Assembly (NCBI GenBank): GCA_948468495.1 | Contig: CAOKJI010000146.1 | Coordinates: 1-5,771, forward strand | Source of the DNA: an uncultured Dorea sp. | Lineage (GTDB): Bacteria; Bacillota_A; Clostridia; Lachnospirales; Lachnospiraceae | Direction of reading: 5' to 3' | Length of the DNA stretch: 5,771 nt | In this document: positions 1 through 5,771 of the stretch, one piece after another | How the letters are laid out: every line of letters begins with the position of its first letter | Position numbering within the stretch: the stretch's first letter is position 1 | The notes under the pieces: model-generated | Database searches by the model: none | What the model saw: the letters and a program-made list of their open reading frames with translations, nothing else | What the model was told of the DNA's origin: nothing | Made by a program: the position numbers and the translations under genes

Positions 1-878
1 TGCAGCAGGCGTCTCCGCGTATGTTCCTTGCGCTTGGCGTTGCGGGGCTGATTCTTCTTACCGGTACGGACCTTTCCATCGGGCGTATGGTTGGTATGGG
101 TATGACCACTGCGACAATTATCATGCATCAGGGAATCAATACGGGAGGAGTTTTCGGACACATTTTTGATTTTACGACTATGCCTCTTATGGGAAGAGTT
201 GTTCTGTCGCTGGTTGTATGTATCGTTCTGTGTACGTTTTTTACAACGATTGCAGGATTCTTTACCGCAAAGTTTAAGATGCATCCATTTATTTCTACCA
301 TGGCAAATATGCTGGTAATCTTCGGACTTGTTACCTATGCAACGAAGGGTGTGTCCTTCGGCGCTATTGAGCCGGTGATTCCAAGTATAATTATTCCGAA
401 AGTAAATGGTTTCCCGACCATTATCCTCTGGGCAGTGGCAGCCATTGCAATTGTCTGGTTCATCTGGAATAAGACAACCTTTGGAAAGAATTTGTATGCG
501 GTAGGCGGTAATCCGGAGGCGGCGGCAGTTTCAGGTATTTCCGTATTTGCCGTAACAGTAGGAGCGTTTGTTCTGGCAGGTATCCTGTATGGATTCGGTT
601 CCTGGCTGGAGTGTGCGAGAATGGTTGGTTCCGGTTCGGCAGCTTATGGACAGGGCTGGGAGATGGATGCGATTGCGGCCTGCGTAGTAGGCGGCGTGTC
701 TTTCACCGGCGGTATCGGTAAGATTTCCGGTGTAGTTGTGGGCGTATTTATCTTTACCGCGCTGACCTACTCTTTGACAATACTGGGTATCGACACCAAC
801 CTGCAGTTTGTATTCTCAGGAATTATTATTCTGGTGGCAGTAACCCTTGACTGTCTGAAATATGTTCAGAAGAAATAA
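1..878 (+). CDS. mglC: MglC-like sugar ABC transporter permease, 3' part (5' end outside window)
   Basis: Inner-membrane permease of a carbohydrate-uptake ABC transporter (BPD_transp_2 family, with RbsC and MglC), expected to work with an MglA-type ATPase and an MglB-type binding protein. The reading frame is open from base 3, before the first visible ATG at 21, so the true start lies upstream; 291 residues are visible and roughly 45-60 N-terminal residues are missing compared with the ~336-residue E. coli MglC. Seen in the sequence: several hydrophobic membrane segments, the ALGVAGLILLTGTDLSIGR stretch near the visible N-terminus, the cytoplasmic loop GKNLYAVGGNPEAAAVSGI that contacts the ATPase, the MDAIAACVVGGVSFTGGIG block, and a C-terminus LDCLKYVQKK very like the LDSLKYARKK I recall for E. 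coli MglC. A terminator follows, so this is probably the last gene of its operon. Galactose/glucose-type substrate is inferred from family resemblance; other hexoses or pentoses are possible. Confidence 0.92.
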   Translation, partial: QQASPRMFLALGVAGLILLTGTDLSIGRMVGMGMTTATIIMHQGINTGGVFGHIFDFTTMPLMGRVVLSLVVCIVLCTFFTTIAGFFTAKFKMHPFISTMANMLVIFGLVTYATKGVSFGAIEPVIPSIIIPKVNGFPTIILWAVAAIAIVWFIWNKTTFGKNLYAVGGNPEAAAVSGISVFAVTVGAFVLAGILYGFGSWLECARMVGSGSAAYGQGWEMDAIAACVVGGVSFTGGIGKISGVVVGVFIFTALTYSLTILGIDTNLQFVFSGIIILVAVTLDCLKYVQKK

Positions 879-900
879 ACGCATCATAATTTGCAATGGG

Positions 901-943
901 AACAGATAATACAAGTATGACAGGTCAGCTTGTTTGAACTGTT
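901..943. repeat. Nested imperfect inverted repeat in the mglC 3' region
   Basis: Bases 901-915 and 929-943 are complementary at 12 of 15 positions: AACAG/CTGTT outside and ACAAG/CTTGT inside, separated by a 5x5 interior loop in which two further A-T pairs are possible. Inside this lies TGAC-AG-GTCA (918-927), which closes the structure in RNA with a short loop. It sits between the mglC stop and the terminator and has no T-run after it, so it is not itself an obvious terminator. It could be a 3' UTR structure that protects the mgl mRNA, or an operator-like dyad. Its function is unknown. Confidence 0.4.
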
Positions 944-964
944 ACATAAAATGATTAAGAGCAT

Positions 965-996
965 AAAAAGAGTCAGACATAGTTCTGGCTCTTTTT
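965..996 (+). terminator. Rho-independent terminator after mglC
   Basis: A 13-bp stem pairs 965-977 with 984-996 (one G-T wobble at 973/988) around a 6-base loop, CATAGT. The core is GAGTCAGA/TCTGGCTC, flanked by a run of five A on the 5' side and five T on the 3' side, the classic intrinsic terminator form. It ends transcription from mglC. Because A- and T-runs flank both sides, it could also work on the opposite strand, but no minus-strand gene converges here. Confidence 0.88.
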
Positions 997-1005
997 ACTG
1001 CTCTT

Positions 1006-1014
1006 TGCTATAAT
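1006..1014 (+). promoter_or_regulatory. Extended -10 promoter for the sensor/regulator operon
   Basis: TGCTATAAT is a perfect extended -10 element (TG, one base, then consensus TATAAT at 1009-1014). No good -35 box lies 16-18 bases upstream; that stretch is the 3' arm of the terminator. Extended -10 promoters can work without a -35 box. The start of transcription would fall near 1021, giving a leader of about 84 bases before the regulator start at 1105. It lies directly after the mglC terminator, which fits an independent transcript for the regulator, kinase and binding-protein genes. Confidence 0.6.
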
Positions 1015-1092
1015 ATTATCCAGGGGCGTGCTTTAATGTTTGCCCTTTGTGCGGATGGACTTCGTCCGACAAGATTCAGAAATGTAAAATAC

Positions 1093-1100
1093 GGGAGAGG
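1093..1100 (+). promoter_or_regulatory. Ribosome binding site that fixes the regulator start at 1105
   Basis: GGGAGAGG lies 4 bases before the ATG at 1105, with its GGGAG core 7 bases away. It supports starting the response regulator at 1105 instead of the in-frame ATG at 1036. The 1036 start also has a purine stretch (AGGGG, 1022-1026), so the upstream start is not excluded. Confidence 0.65.
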
Positions 1101-1104
1101 AAGA

Positions 1105-2727
1105 ATGGACAAGTATACGGTGCTTTTGGTAGATGATGAAGAAGAAGTGATTCAGGTCATTATGAAAAAGCTGGACTGGGAGAAACTGGGATTTACAGTG
1201 GTGGGGTACGCTTGTAATGGAGTAAAGGCGCTGGAATTAGTAGAAGAGTATCAGCCGGATGTTGTTATGACGGATATTAAGATGCCGTATATGAACGGTA
1301 TGCAGTTATCCAGCCGGATTAAGACAGAGTTTCCTACAACGAAGATATTGATTTTTACAGGTTTTGATGAATTTGAGTATGCCAAGGAGGCTGTTCATTT
1401 AGAGGTGGAAGAATATATTCTGAAACCGGTAAATTCTCTGGAGCTGACTAATGTATTTACGCAGTTAAAGAACAAATTGGATTTGGAGATTCATGAAAAA
1501 AGGAACGTAGAGACACTTCAGAAATATTATTTGGAATCGCTGCCGCTTCTTCAGGCAAATTTTTACTCCATGCTGATGGAAGGAAGAATCCGCCAGGAGG
1601 AGATGCCGAGATATTTGACAGATTATCAGTTATCCTTTCAGGGGCCGTATTTCTGCTGTATAGTGATACACACATCGTCCAGTCAGGTGCCGGAGGGGAT
1701 GAATCCCATGCTTTTAGTTACTTCTGTTCAGAAGCAGGCGGAAGAACACTTGGGGGAGAAATGGCAGGCGAAAGCGTTTCCTTATCTTGAAAACATTGTT
1801 TTAATAGCGCAGTTGGGGAGTGAGAGTGAGATAACAGAATTGACGGATGACTGCGATAGATTCTGTAAGTATGCCCGCCATATTATCGGTGCGGTGGTTA
1901 CGATAGGAATCGGTCAGGTGTGTGGGAATGTTGCAGGATTATCCCAATCATACAACAGTGCGAGAGCGGCTGTATCATACAGGGTGATTTATGGTGCGTC
2001 AAGGGCAATTAATGTAAAGGAAACGATTCCTCAGGAAGTAAGAGGTCCCAGTTCTGCGGACGACGCCCGATTGTCTTATCTGTTTAAGATGATTCGGCTG
2101 GGTTCAGAGGAGGACATTAAGGATGCGGTGGCCGGGTATCTCTATCAGGCGGCGTTTCACGAGAGAACTTTGAAACAGTACCATGTTGATATTATGGAGC
2201 TTATCAGCGCTTTGTACCGATTTGCAGTGAATCAGGAAATTGCAACAGAAGTGTTTCCGGAAAATATGAAAGTGCTGTATGCCAGCCTTCTGGATATGGA
2301 TGGGGCTGCGCTTCAGAAGTGGCTTACGGATATCAGCCTTTCTTTTCACGAAGAATTGCTTGACGCCAGAAATCAATCCACAAGATCTTTTGTCTCAAAA
2401 GCAAAGGAATATGTTTATAATAATTATACTGACGAGGCGCTTTCTCTGGATGGAGTGTGTCAGTTTCTGGGCGTATCCAATTCTTACTTTTCTACTGTCT
2501 TTAAAAAGAAGACAGGGAATTCCTTTATCGGGTATCTGACTGATTATCGCATGGATCAGGCGTCCCGCTTATTGATTGAAACCAATGATAAAAGCTATAT
2601 GATAGCAAGGCAGGTAGGATATACAGACCCAAATTATTTCAGTTATGTATTCAAGAGACGGTTTGGCGTATCTCCGTCCAGGTACAGAACGGAACATACC
2701 AGAGGGGAAAAAGGCAGTGAAATATAA
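1105..2727 (+). CDS. YesN-type response regulator, receiver plus AraC-family DNA-binding domain
   Basis: Cytoplasmic transcription regulator of a two-component system, 540 residues from the chosen start. Residues 1-120 are a complete receiver domain: acidic pocket D10/D11, phosphoacceptor D57 in TDIKMP, T85, Y104 and K107. The middle (about 130-425) includes VTIGIGQVCGN followed by SYNSARAAVSYR, resembling the degenerate GGDEF-like linker seen in this regulator type. Residues 428-530 form an AraC-type domain with two helix-turn-helix units (about 448-469 and 498-520) and the closing motif FGVSPSRYR. ATG 1105 is chosen because the protein then begins MDKYTVLLVDDE, as receivers normally do, and has a good ribosome binding site; ATG 1036 would add 23 residues unlike the family. 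The gene overlaps the downstream kinase, its likely phosphate donor. Probable targets are sugar uptake genes nearby; this is inference. Confidence 0.95.
   Translation: MDKYTVLLVDDEEEVIQVIMKKLDWEKLGFTVVGYACNGVKALELVEEYQPDVVMTDIKMPYMNGMQLSSRIKTEFPTTKILIFTGFDEFEYAKEAVHLEVEEYILKPVNSLELTNVFTQLKNKLDLEIHEKRNVETLQKYYLESLPLLQANFYSMLMEGRIRQEEMPRYLTDYQLSFQGPYFCCIVIHTSSSQVPEGMNPMLLVTSVQKQAEEHLGEKWQAKAFPYLENIVLIAQLGSESEITELTDDCDRFCKYARHIIGAVVTIGIGQVCGNVAGLSQSYNSARAAVSYRVIYGASRAINVKETIPQEVRGPSSADDARLSYLFKMIRLGSEEDIKDAVAGYLYQAAFHERTLKQYHVDIMELISALYRFAVNQEIATEVFPENMKVLYASLLDMDGAALQKWLTDISLSFHEELLDARNQSTRSFVSKAKEYVYNNYTDEALSLDGVCQFLGVSNSYFSTVFKKKTGNSFIGYLTDYRMDQASRLLIETNDKSYMIARQVGYTDPNYFSYVFKRRFGVSPSRYRTEHTRGEKGSEI
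2701..2707 (+). promoter_or_regulatory. Ribosome binding site for the GTG start of the kinase
   Basis: AGAGGGG lies 9 bases before GTG 2717, inside the last codons of the regulator gene. It favours GTG 2717 over the ATG at 2645, whose extra 24 residues only read through the regulator's DNA-binding region, and over ATG 2780, where AGAGG is too close to the start codon. Confidence 0.6.
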
Positions 2728-4585
2728 GTATTTCGTACAGAAGTTTTTGGAGTATTTTAAAAATATTAAGCCGAGAGGAATGCAGTCAACGATTATGCTG
2801 GTGTTTTCCGGTATATCGGTTGCGGTTATGATGATTCTGGGAATCATGGTGTATCTGCGGGTTTCAGCGGCGTCCAGAGAAGAGATGATTGGAAGTACGG
2901 AAAAACTGATGGAACAAACCGGAGAGAATATGGAAGATTATCTGGTGAGTATGCGTCAGATATCGGATGCTGTTTACTATAATGTGATAAAAGAGAATGA
3001 TTTTTCAGACCAGGATAATGATATCCAGCAGGGAATGAAACGAATCTATGAGGCGAATAGGAGCAATCTGCGGAGTATTGCGATTTATAATAATTATGGG
3101 AGTTTGATGGGGGCAGAACCGGTGGTGCTGCAGAAAGAGGACCCTAATGTAACCAGACAGGATTGGTATAAACAGGCGAAGGCGGAGATGGAGAATATGC
3201 ATTTTTCTACGCCCCATATTCAGAATCTCTTTGACGATGCATTCCGTTATTACTGGGTGATATCCTTAAGCCGGGCGGTGGAGCTGACGGATAACGGGGT
3301 TCCGCAGGTGGGAGTTCTCCTGGTAGATATGGATTATTCCAGTATTTCCCGGATGATGAAACAAATCAATGCAAAGACAAGCGGTCAGTATTATTATCTG
3401 TGTGACGGAAGTGGGGAGATTATCTATCACACCAAACAGATGCAGATTAATAAGGGGATTTGCAGTGAAAACAGTAAGAAAGCAGCATCATATAAAGATG
3501 GGGTTTACGACGAATTTGCCGGCGGGGAACACCGTAAGGTGATTGTGAATACCATCAGTTATACAGGGTGGAAACTGGTAGGAGTGATTCCCAATTCTGT
3601 ATTTACCCATGGGATGTTTGATATCCGGTATTTTATCGTGCTGCTTATTCTGCTGATGGCGATGATGCTTGGAGTGGTAAATAGGGTGGTCTCTGTCAGA
3701 ATAGCCAGTCCTATCTTAAAATTAAATGATTCCGTATTGGAATATGAAACAGGTAAGAAGCCGGAAATCTACATTGGAGGCTCCATGGAAATCCGGCATC
3801 TCGGTGATTCCATACAACGCTCTTATGAGCAGATTGATATGCTGATGCACAAAATCGTACTGGAGCAGACAGAACGGAGAAAGAGCGAACTGGAGGCCCT
3901 GCAGAGCCAGATTAATCCTCATTTTTTATATAACGCGCTGGATTCCATTACATGGATGATTGAAGGAGAACGCAACGACGAGGCAGTGTTTATGATTTCC
4001 CAACTGGCGAAGCTTTTTAGAATCAGCCTCTCCAAAGGGCGCACTGTTATTCCGGTAAGCGACGAACTGCAGCATGTGCAAAGTTATATGTATATTCAGA
4101 AGGTCCGGTATAAGAATAGTTTTTCTTTTGTGCTGGATGTGGACCCGGCAGTCTATTCTTTCTGTACCGTTAAATTAATCTTACAGCCTATTCTTGAGAA
4201 TGCAATCAATTACGGCGTCGGCGGCATGGATGAGGATGACGGTGGAGAGATTAGGGTGACTGGGAGAGAACAGGATGGGAAGGTTCTTCTTTTGGTAGAG
4301 GACAATGGACTGGGAATGTCTGAAGATGAGGTGGCGTTTCTTTTAACAGACAATAACCGGATTCATAAGCATGGCTCAGGAGTTGGTCTTGTGAATGTGA
4401 ACAACCGGATTCAGCTGCTTTTTGGAAAGGAATACGGACTTTCCGTTGCAAGCGAGCCGGATGAAGGAACGGTAGTAACCGTTAGTTTTCCGGCGATTCC
4501 CTATACAGAGGAGAATAGGAAGATGCTGGAAGCGGGGCTTCCTTTTGGCGGGGAGACGCTGTCTGATATAGAGAAAAGGATTTGA
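2717..4585 (+). CDS. YesM/LytS-type sensor histidine kinase with extracytoplasmic Cache-like domain
   Basis: Membrane sensor kinase, 622 residues from GTG 2717, expected to phosphorylate the YesN-type regulator encoded just upstream. In order: a membrane segment at about 24-47; an extracytoplasmic domain of about 257 residues (48-304) with dCache-like features such as DWYKQA at 149-154 and GVLLVDMDYSS later; a second membrane segment at about 305-325; a HAMP linker (ASPILKLN); a His_kinase domain with phosphoacceptor H402 in QINPHFLYNALDSI; and an ATPase domain with N box around E494-N495 (LQPILENAINYG), G1 box around D529 (EDNGLGM) and G2 box at 553-558 (GSGVGL). All catalytic motifs are intact. 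The start overlaps the regulator's end by 11 bases, so translation is probably coupled. About 28 residues follow the ATPase domain (595-622), with no recognised motif. The ligand is unknown; the neighbouring anchored binding protein may supply it. Confidence 0.95.
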   Translation: MKYKYFVQKFLEYFKNIKPRGMQSTIMLVFSGISVAVMMILGIMVYLRVSAASREEMIGSTEKLMEQTGENMEDYLVSMRQISDAVYYNVIKENDFSDQDNDIQQGMKRIYEANRSNLRSIAIYNNYGSLMGAEPVVLQKEDPNVTRQDWYKQAKAEMENMHFSTPHIQNLFDDAFRYYWVISLSRAVELTDNGVPQVGVLLVDMDYSSISRMMKQINAKTSGQYYYLCDGSGEIIYHTKQMQINKGICSENSKKAASYKDGVYDEFAGGEHRKVIVNTISYTGWKLVGVIPNSVFTHGMFDIRYFIVLLILLMAMMLGVVNRVVSVRIASPILKLNDSVLEYETGKKPEIYIGGSMEIRHLGDSIQRSYEQIDMLMHKIVLEQTERRKSELEALQSQINPHFLYNALDSITWMIEGERNDEAVFMISQLAKLFRISLSKGRTVIPVSDELQHVQSYMYIQKVRYKNSFSFVLDVDPAVYSFCTVKLILQPILENAINYGVGGMDEDDGGEIRVTGREQDGKVLLLVEDNGLGMSEDEVAFLLTDNNRIHKHGSGVGLVNVNNRIQLLFGKEYGLSVASEPDEGTVVTVSFPAIPYTEENRKMLEAGLPFGGETLSDIEKRI

Positions 4586-4625
4586 GAAAAAGTTATTGGG
4601 TGAGAAGAGATAAGGAAAGGGAGAG

Positions 4626-5600
4626 ATGAAAAGTAATAAGAGCGTATTTATTCTAACAGAAGTATTTCTGGCGGTAATGGTTATTATAACGGCGATTGCT
4701 ATGCTTTGGGGTAGAGACGGAGAAAGTCGGGGAAAGGTCTCTGTAATTGTTCAGGATTCAGATGATAACAGATGGGCGGCGTTCAAATACGGGCTAAGGA
4801 TGGCGGCGCAGGATGAAGAGATAGAACTATTTGTAGTTAGTACAGGAGGAACGCTCACGACGGAAGAAGAAAAGGAAATCGCCGAACATGAAATTATAAA
4901 TGGAGCAGACGCAGTGATTATGCAGCCCGTTCCTGGAGGTGGGGCGGCGGAGATGTTGGAAAAGCTAGGGAAGAAAATTCCAGTTTTATTAATTGAATAC
5001 CCGCCGGCCGGGAAAGAACAGTTATCGGACATTCCGATTGTTCAGCCGGATAATTACGCGTTGGGGCAGGAGTTAGCAAAAGAACTATTAAACGACTATA
5101 ATGGGAAAGTGAAAGGGAAAACTCTGGGGATTGTCTCAGAACATGGAAGTACGGAAGCTGTTGCTAAGAGAAGAGAAGGCGCTGTGTCGGTTTTGGAGGA
5201 CAAAGGCGTGAAACTGGTTTGGGAAGTTTCTGAGCCGTCGCAGAAGGAAGAGGAGACGGTTCTGGAAAAGAAATCAAAGGTGGATTTTGTAATTGCTCTG
5301 GATGACTACAGTCTGGTACTGGCCGGACAAACTGCTGCGGCTAATAATCTGCATGGAGCGCTGGTGTACGGAATCGGGAATTCCATGGAAGCGGTATATT
5401 GTCTGGATACGGACTCGGTCCAGTGCTTATTGGTGCCGGATGATTTTGATATGGGGTATCAGAGTGTGGCTGAAGCAGCGGAAGGCTTTGGTTATATTGG
5501 AGGAAAAGCAAAGAATCGGACAGTTTCCTTTACAGTAATGCGGAGAGAAAATCTGTTCTCAAAAGAGAATCAGGAAATTCTATTTACCATGAGCCAATAG
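4626..5600 (+). CDS. Membrane-anchored periplasmic-binding-protein-like sensor (Peripla_BP_4 type)
   Basis: A 324-residue protein with the two-lobed sugar-binding-protein fold, probably held on the outer face of the membrane. Residues 7-29 are a hydrophobic segment; no cysteine follows it, so it has no lipobox and should stay as an uncleaved anchor. The binding fold runs from about residue 37: DDNRW (46-50), NGADAVIMQP (92-101), VQPDNYALG (139-147), KRREGA (181-186), VIALDDYS (222-229), VYGIGNS (247-253) and DDFDMGYQSV (272-281) occur in the family's usual order. It starts 40 bases after the kinase stop, with AAGGAAAGGGAG before the ATG, so it is probably in the same operon. Its position next to a YesM/YesN pair suggests a ligand-sensing partner of the kinase, like XylFII, and not a transport binding protein. 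Several sugar-contact positions look altered. Assignment to the fold is firm; the sensor role is inferred. Confidence 0.88.
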   Translation: MKSNKSVFILTEVFLAVMVIITAIAMLWGRDGESRGKVSVIVQDSDDNRWAAFKYGLRMAAQDEEIELFVVSTGGTLTTEEEKEIAEHEIINGADAVIMQPVPGGGAAEMLEKLGKKIPVLLIEYPPAGKEQLSDIPIVQPDNYALGQELAKELLNDYNGKVKGKTLGIVSEHGSTEAVAKRREGAVSVLEDKGVKLVWEVSEPSQKEEETVLEKKSKVDFVIALDDYSLVLAGQTAAANNLHGALVYGIGNSMEAVYCLDTDSVQCLLVPDDFDMGYQSVAEAAEGFGYIGGKAKNRTVSFTVMRRENLFSKENQEILFTMSQ

Positions 5601-5607
5601 CGGAAAT

Positions 5608-5635
5608 TTTACAAAAGTGTAATGATATTTATGAA
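5608..5635 (+). promoter_or_regulatory. Possible weak promoter and small dyad before the lipoprotein gene
   Basis: TTTACA (5608-5613, five of six bases of the -35 consensus) and TATGAA (5630-5635, four of six of the -10 consensus) are 16 bases apart, and would start transcription about 26 bases before the lipoprotein ATG. The -35 box overlaps an inverted repeat TTACA-AAAG-TGTAA (5609-5622), which could be part of a regulator site. No terminator is visible between the binding-protein gene and the lipoprotein gene, so read-through from upstream is equally possible. Both signals are short, and chance is a fair explanation. Confidence 0.3.
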
Positions 5636-5667
5636 AATGTCCTGAAATGGGATAGGGTGGAGTTGTT

Positions 5668-5771
5668 ATGGAAATGAAAAAAATGTTGGCGGCAGGAATT
5701 GTTTGTTGTATGGGAATACAGCTTTTTTGTGCCTGCGGAAAGGAAGAGCCTTATGAGGAAGATAAGGTATA
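5668..5771 (+). CDS. Lipoprotein, N-terminal part only (3' end outside window); possibly a sugar-binding protein
   Basis: Thirty-four full codons are visible, beginning MEMKKM and running into a hydrophobic stretch. The signal peptide ends in LFCACGKEE, so the lipid-carrying cysteine is probably C23, with F-C-A before it; this is an unusual lipobox but is followed by a typical charged linker (GKEEPYEED). GGTGGAG at 5656-5662 ends 5 bases before ATG 5668, which supports this start over the second ATG at 5674. The protein would be anchored on the outside of the membrane. Solute-binding lipoproteins of sugar ABC transporters often begin this way, and the location next to a sugar-sensing cluster supports that, but no mature-domain sequence is present and other surface lipoproteins cannot be excluded. 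Confidence 0.75.
   Translation, partial: MEMKKMLAAGIVCCMGIQLFCACGKEEPYEEDKV

Noticed and set aside
1788..1803. TGAAAACATTGTTTTA, looking like a catabolite-response (cre) site
   Set aside because: It lies deep in the regulator coding sequence and lacks the central CG of the cre consensus.
2279..2539. An 86-residue + strand reading frame inside the regulator gene
   Set aside because: It lies fully within the well-supported regulator gene in another frame and shows no domain, and the regulator frame contains the AraC-type motifs across the same bases.
2414..3097. The 14-base string TTTATAATAATTAT occurs at both 2414-2427 and 3084-3097
   Set aside because: Both copies encode Y-N-N-Y in their own genes (YNNYTD in the regulator, YNNYGS in the kinase) and the match does not extend; AT-rich codons for the same residues explain it.
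4751..5032. A 93-residue minus-strand reading frame rich in serine opposite the binding-protein gene
   Set aside because: The serine-rich, low-complexity composition is what the reverse strand of glutamate- and glycine-rich coding sequence gives; no convincing start signal or domain is seen.
5293..5538. An 81-residue + strand reading frame rich in W, R and I inside the binding-protein gene
   Set aside because: Its composition is typical of an out-of-frame shadow, and the binding-protein fold motifs occupy the same region in the main frame.
1..5771. CRISPR arrays, tRNA or rRNA genes, insertion sequences, phage or defence genes
   Set aside because: No spaced direct repeats, tRNA-like cloverleaf, transposase motifs or terminal repeats were seen; coding sequence fills nearly the whole window.

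Overview
The window looks like a low-to-moderate GC Gram-positive anaerobe, most likely a Clostridia member close to Lachnospiraceae. The signs are strong purine-rich ribosome binding sites, YesN/YesM-type two-component genes, a sugar ABC transporter of the Mgl type, and a short lipoprotein signal peptide. This placement rests on gene style, not on a database match. Every supported gene is on the + strand, and no gene-free stretch is longer than about 300 bases.

Layout: (1) 1-878 is the 3' part of an MglC-like sugar ABC transporter permease, presumably the last gene of an mglBAC-type operon. (2) 879-1104 is a non-coding gap. It holds a nested inverted repeat (901-943), a strong intrinsic terminator (965-996), an extended -10 promoter (1006-1014) and a short, possibly structured leader. 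(3) 1105-2727 is a YesN-type response regulator (receiver domain plus AraC-type DNA-binding domain). (4) 2717-4585 is a YesM/LytS-type sensor histidine kinase with a large Cache-like extracytoplasmic domain; it starts at a GTG inside the end of the regulator gene. (5) 4626-5600 is a sugar-binding-protein-like protein that keeps an N-terminal membrane anchor and has no lipobox. (6) 5601-5667 is a short gap with a small inverted repeat and a possible weak promoter. (7) 5668-5771 is the start of a lipoprotein gene cut by the window end.

Working model (inference): the anchored binding protein, the kinase and the regulator form a three-part sensor for an extracellular sugar. The arrangement resembles the XylFII-LytS-YesN D-xylose sensing system described in Clostridium beijerinckii. 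Here it sits beside an Mgl-type galactose/glucose-family transporter, so the likely targets are the mgl operon upstream and/or the lipoprotein gene downstream. The binding protein has lost, by eye alignment, several residues that hold sugar in the E. coli galactose-binding protein, so its ligand is an open question.
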